Program-made: the position numbers and the translations under genes
In this document: positions 56,301 to 64,000 of the stretch, in pieces
Position numbering within the stretch: position 1 is the first letter of the stretch
Layout: the number at the start of each line of letters is the position of its first letter
From: Camellia lanceoleosa
Taxonomy: Eukaryota; Streptophyta; Magnoliopsida; Ericales; Theaceae
Direction of reading: 5' to 3'
DNA length: 64,000 nucleotides
Assembly (NCBI GenBank): GCA_025200525.1
Contig: CM045768.1
Location: 52,999,177 to 53,063,176 of the forward strand
The notes under the pieces: generated by a model
Seen by the model: the letters and a program-made list of their open reading frames with translations, nothing else
The model's database searches: none
What the model was told of the DNA's origin: nothing

Positions 56301-57300
56301 TTCAGTTGTGCCATTTCAAAGTGCACCACTTTCAAAAGCTCCCCAATCGATCATGTTTGGAAAAGGAAAGAAAAAGCGAAAGGAAAAACTAATTTTGAAA
56401 TTTATAATTGATGTGGGACAAGTGAGGAGGAAGAGAGGAAGAAGTGAAGGATCAAACAGAGGTCAACAAAGGAGTACTCTCCTCACACTTCGAGTTCTTT
56501 CAAAGTGTGTATGAACCTTCTTCAATGGTGGAAGATAGGAGAAGGCTTAAAAGAAAAGTCAGCAACAAATGAAGGATTTGAGTGTAAAGATGGGTTCTTC
56601 TAGCACTTTCAAGCAAATGCTTTTAAAATTTCCATCCACAAATAAGAAGAACGGTACGGTCCAATCCCTATGCGAAAGATGGATGCACCTATTCGCTCGG
56701 GTAGTGAGGGAACCTAATATATTTGCTCCTCATTATTATTGTATTTCATTTGTTATACTTGTTTTCTCTTAGCCTCTTGGGGGTAATCGGATGGTTTAGG
56801 TTTCTGTAGTCTCATGGGTTGTGTGAGAGTTTTATTTTGATGTAAATTAGTCAACTTATCTTAGAACATGTCTCCTTTAAGAGCATTTTTTGTTTTAGTT
56901 ATGAGTTTTTTTGAACTTCATTATATCTTACTTTTTTTTTCTCTAAATTAATAAAATCGATGCTTGGTTTGGTTCAAAATGAAAAATAAAAATAACCCTC
57001 CCTCCATCAAAATTTTTAAAAATAAAAAAATAATCCAAAAAAGCATGTTAGCAGGAAATCTAAGACAACATGGGAAGTGTTCTTTTGTTTTTTTTTATAA
57101 ATTTTTTAACTTTCATAAAGCACCTTGGTTCTATAAGGTTGAGTTATCATTTTTAGAGGATCTATCTACATTTTTATTTGATTATTTAATAGGTTATATA
57201 AGGTTCAGTTAACTTACTCTTTCCAGAAGTTTATGCAAACATCTTACCAATGAATATCAAAGATTGTAAACCACTGAATTATTCATATTAAAAAACTCAA
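53364..57300. other. AT-rich spacer without a supported gene
   Basis: Long non-coding stretch. At 54180-54420 the composition changes to C-rich with TATATTTCTAC and a (CAAAA)n run, resembling an orphan promoter or leader, but the ATG at 54376 opens only a few codons. Frames at 56163-56770 have no recognisable domain. (TA)n lies at about 55720-55740. At 54430-54680, ATAAATTATATTAAACC-type sequence may be a decayed MITE. The last part is likely the 3-prime flank of GRAS gene 2. Confidence 0.5.
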
Positions 57301-57459
57301 AATGAACTAAAGAATTTTACAACAGTACATCAAAACCACATGAAGTGGTTGCAAAAGAAACCTTCCTAGCATCAAAAGTAAAAATGCTACATTGAAAATC
57401 AACCAAAAACACCTTGGATGGTACATATATATTGCCTCCATTCATCAACAAAATCAATT

Positions 57460-59555
57460 TTAGTACTCTTTCGCAGGCTTCCAACAAGAGATGGCGTAGA
57501 TGATTCGCCCCTTCCAACCCTGCAGCATCCAGTTACTGTCCTCGTCCACCACAAAATCCTTGTTGTAACCCTGCCTCACCTTCCTCCTCACCTCCTCCAC
57601 GAGCTCCTTGTCAAGCGGTAGCTGCCTGAACCCAGCCCTCATATTCCTAACTTGCCATTGCTTGTATGTTTCCGGTCTCTCAACTCTTTCAGTACCCTCA
57701 CACGCTATCACATTCATTACATCCCTTCCATAGGTCTCTTTCTCAAACAACATCCTATAATGATCTTCACGCTGTACATTAGCGTCATACATATCAAACA
57801 GTGCCGAGAAGTGGAAGAGCGCTTCCCTGAACCGAGTGGCAAAAAAGGGCGCGTTAAACATCCCGTTGAGAACTCCATGGACAAACAAATCTGGATTAAT
57901 CCTCTTGATTAAGTTTAGAACCATGTCTCGTGGACTACTCACCACTACCGTGTCATCAGGAACGTTTTTAAGCCGGTACAAGCAATTCACAACAAGTACC
58001 TCATCCGCTTCAATCTTGATATCCTCAAGTTGAATGGTATCCCATTTCTTTGCTATGGCATTGAACTCAAACGGGACATTAAATCGCTTGCAATCCTTTG
58101 CTAGCCGACGCCCCGTCTCCTCAACCCTTTCTGCTGGCCGGAAACCAGGCTGGGGAAGCTCGATTCCTGTGATGTGAAGTTTAGGAGGCCCACCTTCCCT
58201 CATGGAGAGGCGTTGGATCAGGCAGGGCCATTGGAACCCATACAAAATACCAAAATCGATTATGTGAAGCCTTGTTGCTTTCTTTGATAGTTTCATAATT
58301 GATCGGTTTGCATAGAAGTTGGACAATTTCTTGAAAGGGCATGCTTTGATATAAACTTGGTAACCTTTCAAGATATCGGCAGCTGATATCCCGGTTGAAA
58401 CAAAAGCTGTGTACAACGTTGTTCCAGCACCAGCCAAGCGCGCCTCCAGCGCTTTAGCAAAGTAATAAGCCAACCTCTCAGTACCATCACCGTAAGCAGA
58501 AGCATACTGCCTAATCCGATTCAGAAGCTCATTTGCGGTTCTGCTGTCGCTGCTCGCGATAGCTTGAGCGCATTGAGTTAACAGACTCATCAAATCCACA
58601 ACTTCTTTCTTGTTACCGCCTTGTTTCTTACCACGCGGCCTTCCTCCTCCATTTGATCCTCTAGGTAGCTTCCCTCTGGCAACAACATTATGATCAACAT
58701 AATTATCATCAACACATGACGCGGAGTCCTCGTGCAAATGAGGATTCAACCCTGGACAAAGCAACACCTTATCGTACATCTCCGGTTCCTCATCAGACTC
58801 ATCAATAGAACTTGCAGCCAACTGCTTGTTACTCCGCCCACTTTCCACACAATCACTCTCCTCCCTATCATGATTTTTCTTTCCCCTCGACCCATTCGGC
58901 GAATTGCCTCTCCCATTCTTCTCAGTATCCACCACTACCCTTGAATTTTCATCGTTGTTTCCATGATCTTTGTATTGGAAAAACTGGTTAAAGAAGCTGT
59001 TTGATGAGTCAAATGACTGCAAAACTGAATCAAAGTTGTAATCACCATGAGAAGACTGCGTAAAAGAGCGTTCAAATTTGTCGCGATCGCGAAACCAGGC
59101 AGACTCGATGAAGTTGTCAACAGTAACAGAGCTGTTACTGCTCTGACTACTGCAATTTCCAGTGAAATTATCAATTGGGCTATCTGGATTTTGATTAAGG
59201 AGAGACAAAGGGTGTTGATTTTCGATCGAAGAAGGAGGTATTTCTCTCCAAGAACATCATAGAAAGATTTCTCAGCAGCTTGGAGAGCCATACAGTCTTG
59301 AAACATGCAAGGCTTGTGCTCCAAATCCTCCTCTTCCATAAGCATCTGGCTTATGTACTTGAGAATTGTATTTTCATCTTCCGGAGAATCCGGATCGGAG
59401 GATTGAGCTATATTGCTAGGATTTGGAACATTTGGAATGATACCAAACTCATGATTCACAAAATTTGTTTGTGAAAATGATGAGATTGTATTGTGGTTGA
59501 ATTTGAAACTGTTCATTGAACCTGAATGTTTGTATCCTCGGATTAAGGTTTCCAT
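57460..59555 (-). CDS. GRAS-family regulator, LISCL subgroup, with an apparent N-terminal frameshift
   Basis: Paralogue of the gene at 2723-4876. The main frame (57460-59208, 582 codons) holds the complete GRAS domain: LLTQCAQAIASSD, LHIIDFGILYGFQWP, RFREALFHFSALFD, ERVERPETYKQWQ and WMLQGWKGRI...CWKP. The upstream frame from 59555 has the LISCL N-terminus: METLIRGYKHSG, ISQMLMEEEDLEHKPCMFQD and KSFYDVLGEKY. The two frames would join if one more C were present in the CCTCC run near 59232-59238 (minus strand), giving about 698 residues, close to the 717 of the paralogue. It is either a real 1-bp deletion, leaving a GRAS-only protein from an internal ATG, or a sequencing or assembly error. Everything else looks under constraint. 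Confidence 0.88.
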
Positions 59556-59879
59556 AAACTCTACAATTAATGAATTTCTTCCAAGAAAACAACGAGGTTT
59601 GAGAATTTAATGAATAAACAACGTAAGTTTCAAATCCAAGAAACCATTTACTTACATATGAACAAATGAAATGATTAGAACTGAAAATTGAGAGAGAATA
59701 CAGAATTTATACAAACTGGGTACTAGAAGAATAAGCTTAATAGGAAGTGAAAATTAACAGATACAAGATTTAAACGAACTGGGTAGCAATGAAATTAAAG
59801 AATAAGAATAAGAAGAAAAAGAGAGAGTAAAGAGTAGGTCTGACTGAGAATGGACAGAGCAGAGCAGGGACCAAGTCTT

Positions 59880-59891
59880 GGTTTTATAAGG
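59880..59891 (-). promoter_or_regulatory. Probable TATA box of GRAS gene 2
   Basis: Reads CCTTATAAAACC on the minus strand, about 325 bases upstream of the first ATG. The stretch between is CT-rich near the box (CTCTTTACTCTCTC), as is common in plant leaders. A leader intron, frequent in this family, is possible but cannot be confirmed. Confidence 0.55.
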
Positions 59892-60162
59892 TGTGAGCTG
59901 GACTTTTTTATTTTTACATTTATTTTCTATTAATGAGGTATGGGAGTCCTTCCTGGAAGCTACCAGATTGAGAGGAATTGTTTATCATTTTCGTTGTTGG
60001 AGTTCACCGGCTACGGCCGTGACCGGTCAGTTTCAGCCATGTGTGGCGTTGGGCCAATTTGACATTTATTTGTTAAAATTGAGATTTAATATTTTTTTTA
60101 GTTTTTCTTTTAGAGATGATTGGCCGAGTGATAAATGATTTTGGGGATTACTTATAAACTAT
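59892..60162. other. Upstream region of GRAS gene 2
   Basis: Presumed promoter region. It contains a GC-richer patch (about 59990-60060) with CCGGCTACGGCCGTGACCGG. No gene is supported. Confidence 0.4.
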
Positions 60163-60165
60163 TAA

Positions 60166-60557
60166 GAGCGTCTCTAATCTTTGCTCAGATTGTTTGTTGA
60201 ATTTAAATTTAATAAAAAAATGTTCACTTTTTTTGTTTTAACGTTGACATTAAATCCATATCAATTGAGGTTCTCAAAACTTTTGCCAAATTGAAAGAGG
60301 TTTTAGTGTTTATCAAATTTTTGTAGATAACAGTTGAAACTTTACGTACATTGGATGATCGGTCAGTTGTCCGCAATTACTTTCAAAGTTGTTCATTGTT
60401 ACTTGTAAAGTTGTCCATTGCCGGTTATCCTCCCAGTCAACTGATTGTTTAATGAAACTTAAAAAATTAGCGTTGAAATACATGATATCAGATGAAATTT
60501 TTTATCAAATTTTTATTCAAATTTTATGAAAAATTAGTATAAGCGTTGAAAATACTC
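60166..60557. mobile_element. Harbinger-type MITE (candidate)
   Basis: Ends GAGCGTCTCTAATC and, inverted, GAGTATTTTCAACG (about 10 of 13 compatible). Flanked by TAA at 60163-60165 and 60558-60560, the 3-bp duplication of PIF/Harbinger elements. Non-coding. A short TSD gives limited support. Confidence 0.5.
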
Positions 60558-60560
60558 TAA

Positions 60561-61693
60561 ATAATTTCTCGGTAATTAAGTGTGCACATACTCGTTTTAT
60601 TCAAGATTCTTATAACAAATCTGAATGTTATTCTAAATTAATAATTATTGATTAAAATTATAAAACACATCATTTTTGTATCAAAATTTTAAGAAATAAC
60701 ATATAAAATGTCAGGGCTGGTTTTGAATTCTCCAAGATTTGTTAACAAATCTTTGAAGTAGGATACTCTATAGTACAATAGAGTTTTCTATCAGGGCAAA
60801 TGGGTGGGTAAATTTGCATGGGTTATATAAACGAACAAAATAGAATTTTATTTTTATAATAAAATAAAATTTTATTATTTTATGAATTATTTATAAATCG
60901 TTATGGGGAGAAATTCTTTTAAAAAAATAATAAAGGGTATTCTTGACATGCAAAAAAAAAAAAACTTGAATATATAAAATATTCAAGTTTTTTCTTTATA
61001 TAATAGTATAAATATATAAAATAAAATAAAAACATATCTATGCAAAAAAAAAATATTTTGAAAAGAAGTTGTATAAAATAGTTCAAAGTTTATATGATAT
61101 TTTTAAGTAAAATTTTTTTTGTATGTAATATTATTGTATACAAAAAAAAAAAAATGTGTTTACTTATGTAAGTTTTTTTACTAATGCCTGCACAAAGTAT
61201 GTTTGTATATATAATTAATAAATTTTATTTATACAAATTAAGACATGAACAAAAATTATTACTTCAAAAAGATAAAAATATAGTCATGTTGTTTTTATAA
61301 TTTAATAAAATTCAATTTACAATAATAAAAAAAATCACTCATTAAAAAAAAAAAAAAACATCAAACAAAATAGATATTACCTTTATGACATTTTTAAGTA
61401 TAAAATTAAAGATTACATATAATTTGTAAGAAACTTTAGTTTGGATTGTAAACTTAAAATCGTTAGATTAAGAAATTGTTTGGGATGTATTAAAAAAGTG
61501 TACTTATTTATTTTTTTTATCTTTTAGGTCACATTACTTTTTTATTTTTCTGTATATTTTTTTTTTATAAAAAGTTAAGAAATATATTTATTTAAATCAT
61601 TTCAAATAACTTTTAAAATTTTATTTTTGGACTTATTAATAAAAAATAAAATAAAATTTAAAATTAGATATTTTGGTATGAATTTGTAAACTT
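60561..61693. other. AT-rich spacer, nothing recognised
   Basis: Over 75 percent A+T with many homopolymer runs. No coding region or clear element. Confidence 0.5.
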
Positions 61694-61696
61694 TTA

Positions 61697-62394
61697 GAGC
61701 ATTCTCATCCAGTTCTTCAAAATTATTTTTTAGCTAAAAACTTCAAAAAATCAACTCCATCAAAGTCACTTGCAGTTCGTCAAAATTTACGATGGTTACA
61801 ATAACTCGTTACAACAAGTGAGACATTATTCATTGCTACTTGTGTGTTACCAAATGTCCGTCTGAAAATTTGGCCAGACGTCCTGCCGATCAACCGGTCA
61901 ACGGTCATATTTTTATTTTTATTTTTTTTAAAGAATTGTTTAGCTGGTAACTTATCATTATAATAAAAAAAGAAAGACTAATAAATACAATAAGAAAATA
62001 ATATTTAATAAGAATAAGTTAAAATAAGGGTAAACTACCAATAGGTCCTACTTTGGAGACTTATTACCCATTAAGTCCTATTGATAAATTTATTAAGTGA
62101 TAAAGATAAATTTATCAATCTTTTATTTTTATGAATAAATTTATAATGATAAATTTATCAGTCTCTTTATTTTTATGAATAAATTTTTAGTGATAAATTT
62201 ATCACTCTCTTATTTTTATAGTATTAAATTTATTAGTTAGAACCTGTAGGTAAATAAATCTAATTAATAGGACTAATTGGTAAGTACCCCTTAAAATAAA
62301 GAGTTTGATGTAGTATGTGTTAAAAAGTAACTAAATAAAATATTAAAATAATTTTAATTTAACTAAAAATTTGAAGAATTTGTTGTGAATGTAC
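61697..62394. mobile_element. Harbinger/Tourist-type MITE hosting a second MITE
   Basis: The left end GAGCATTCTCATCCAGTTCT and the inverted right end GTACATTCACAACAAATTCT match at most positions and both continue TCAAA. TTA flanks both sides (61694-61696, 62395-62397). A 263-bp MULE MITE lies inside at 62028-62290. Confidence 0.65.
62028..62290. mobile_element. MULE-type MITE with perfect 9-bp TSD
   Basis: The 263-bp element starts GGGTAAACTACCAATAGGTC and, read inward from the right, GGGGTACTTACCAATTAGTC. Perfect duplication TTAAAATAA at 62019-62027 and 62291-62299. The interior repeats AAATTTATCA-type motifs. The termini resemble those of the 8.7-kb Ulp1 MULE at 6850-15558. Confidence 0.85.
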
Positions 62395-62397
62395 TTA

Positions 62398-62735
62398 GTT
62401 GGACTAAGGGTTTTTTTTATTCAAATCGTTTGAAAAACTTTTGGTGACACAAGAGACGATTGGCTTCTTCGCCATCCATGGGCCATTATTGCTCTCTAAA
62501 ACGTCAAATCAATAAATAAAAACAAAATTTTAGTTTCAACTTTTTAAATTTAATTTTTTGAAAATTAAATTTTTTATTTTTTATATATTTTTTAAAATTT
62601 TTAGTGAATATTTTTAAAATTTTAAATATTTTTTTTACTTTTTTAAATACACATTACTTAAATGTATCCAAAATATAAAATATTTGTGAAAAAATATTTT
62701 AAAAAATTAATAAATACATAAAAATATGAAAAATA
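62398..62735. other. AT-rich spacer
   Basis: No gene or defined element. Mostly A/T homopolymers after about 62520. Confidence 0.5.
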
Positions 62736-62970
62736 TACTTCGTTTGGAAAGGGCTCATTTGAGCTCATTTGGCTCTTTGAGCCACAAAAAACATAATAGG
62801 CTATTTGAGCCACAACAGGCAAAACATTACATCCAACCCATAATCATTATACTTTTCTCTCACAAAAAAAATTAAAAAGGCCAAAATGTCATTTCCAAAC
62901 TAAGCTTTTGAGTCCAGGCTCAAATAGCCAAAAAAGTCAAAAAGCCAACTCACTTCCCAAACAGAGGCTA
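62736..62970. mobile_element. hAT-like MITE, copy 2 (inverted relative to copy 1)
   Basis: Reverse complement of the family at 41688-41926: shares CATCCAACCCATAATCATTA, TTTTCTCTCACAAAAAAAA and ends CGTTTGGAAA and CCCAAACAGAGGC. It is enriched in GAGCCA/GGCTC motifs that copy 1 has largely lost. Confidence 0.72.
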
Positions 62971-63429
62971 AATTTTCATTTTTTTTTAATATTTTTGATA
63001 TTTAGTAAATTTTTTAAAAATTTTGTTTATAAAAATTATATTTTTTAAGTATATTTATGTTAAATATATTTAAAAATTAAAAAATTCGATAAAAATATAA
63101 AAAATAAGAATTTTCTAATCAAAAAACAGGAAACAACATTTTGACTGTTATTTAGAAAACGCCGAATAATTTTCCGTGTGAACATAACGGAGCACGTGGG
63201 TCAAGGTTCTGTGAGTCGTCAATTGTAGCTGTACGTGGCATTAAACAGACAGTCTGACCGACTCACGAGAAAACGATGATGTCCGCAACGGATGTAGGCC
63301 ACTCGTGTGTGATGCCGTGGGTGGGGTTCTGTGTTTGACTGTGGGGGCGGTTTAACCGGAAGCCGCCGGTCGAGTTGAAACACAAAAATTCTTGAATAAT
63401 ATTATATATATCAATTAATATACACATTA
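62971..63429. other. Spacer with a GC-richer patch
   Basis: AT-rich until about 63150, then 63160-63370 is GC-richer (CACGTGGGTC near 63195) without a supported coding frame. It could be a remnant of a promoter or gene edge. Confidence 0.4.
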
Positions 63430-63600
63430 ATATATGAGCAGTGATTCAGACTCCCGCTGAGGGTGGCACCCCAGTGACGTGGCAGCATGGGATTGGCCGA
63501 AAGCATTTAAAAAAAAAAAAAAAAATTTTTTTTTGGGACCAATCACGTGTGACCCCCAGTACCCCCACTTGGGGGTCTGAAGCTTTTTCCTTAATATATT
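63430..63600. mobile_element. Foldback MITE with A/T hairpin centre
   Basis: The left arm TTCAGACTCCCGCTGAGGGT and following GTGACGTGGC...GATTGGCC are matched, inverted, by GGACCAATCACGTG...GGGGGTCTGAAGC at the right. Between them is a run of 16 A then 9 T. The arms pair over about 55 bases. Outer AT-rich sequence (TTAATATAT) is also inverted, so the TSD is unclear. Confidence 0.65.
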
Positions 63601-64000
63601 AATAGATATGTATCATTTATATAATTTTAAATATTTATAATTTATATAATAAATATAATCAATAATAATATTAAAATACTAATTGATACATTAATATATA
63701 CATTAATTAGTGTATGTACCACCACCGAAATCTCTTAGAGCTAACTGTTGTGTTTCAATTGTAAATTTAAGCCTTGTATGGGGATTATGAGAGTGTTTGG
63801 CATAATTTATATAAATGTATTTATTTAAGTTATATTATTTTTTATTTTTTTATATCTATTTTTAAAATTAAAAAAATATATTTATTTAGATCAGTTCAAA
63901 TATTTCTTAAATATTTTAGTTAAAAAGTCATTATAAGTTATCAAATCACTCTTTCTATTTTTTTTATATATTTTTTTGTAAAAAGTTAAAAAATTACTAA
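63601..64000. other. AT-rich spacer to window end
   Basis: No gene seen. Sequence near 63790-63990 resembles 61465-61620 in its AT-rich motifs and may be another decayed MITE cut by the window edge. Confidence 0.4.

Noticed and set aside
56163..56772. Short plus-strand frames as a possible small gene
   Set aside because: No conserved motif, no splice-consistent continuation, and ordinary length for chance frames.

Overview
The window is nuclear DNA of a TE-rich flowering plant, most likely a eudicot: AT-rich spacers, introns, and plant-specific families (GRAS regulators, Tat-type Gypsy and Copia retrotransposons, MULE, hAT and Harbinger DNA transposons). I see no rRNA, tRNA, CRISPR array or bacterial operon.

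Host genes. Two paralogous GRAS genes of the LISCL (SCL9/14/33-like) group lie on the minus strand near the two ends: 2723-4876 (intact, 717 codons) and 57460-59555 (complete GRAS domain, but one apparent base missing in the N-terminal part). They look like a tandem duplication now separated by about 52 kb of transposable elements. Two gene fragments are also present: the first-exon region of a RuBisCO large-subunit N-methyltransferase inside a small MULE (16193-16473), and an RNase H-like domain split by a retrotransposon (17400-17558 and 23893-24130).

Layout: 842-1739 hAT element; 2723-4876 GRAS 1; 5462-5843 MITE; 6850-15558 an 8.7-kb Mutator-like element with a Ulp1-type protease gene (plus strand) and a MULE transposase (minus strand) arranged tail to tail, both decayed; 15983-17016 Pack-MULE; 17559-23892 old non-autonomous LTR element (minus) with a hAT in one LTR and a 2-kb tandem array; 24359-41372 Copia element (plus), split by a Tat-like Gypsy element at 26601-38919 (minus); 41688-41926 MITE; 41998-53358 a second Tat-like Gypsy element (plus); 53364-57300 AT-rich spacer; 57460-59555 GRAS 2; 59892-64000 AT-rich spacer with several MITEs.

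Most element borders were set from target-site duplications (TSDs) read directly: ACCTCAAC (hAT), TTTATAAGA/TTTATAAAA (MULE), TGTTACTTAG (Pack-MULE), GACAT (old LTR element), GATAC (Gypsy B), TAAAG (Gypsy C), TTAAAATAA (MULE MITE). By eye, LTR divergence ranks the old element (17559-23892) as clearly oldest, Gypsy B and Copia as intermediate, and Gypsy C as youngest (about 3 percent).

Most unusual structure: (i) a short palindromic motif found about 13 times in the introns and intergenic parts of the Ulp1 MULE; (ii) antisense genes downstream of pol in both Gypsy elements, with an intron at an equivalent place; (iii) hairpin-forming tandem repeats after pol in Gypsy C; (iv) exon capture by the Pack-MULE.
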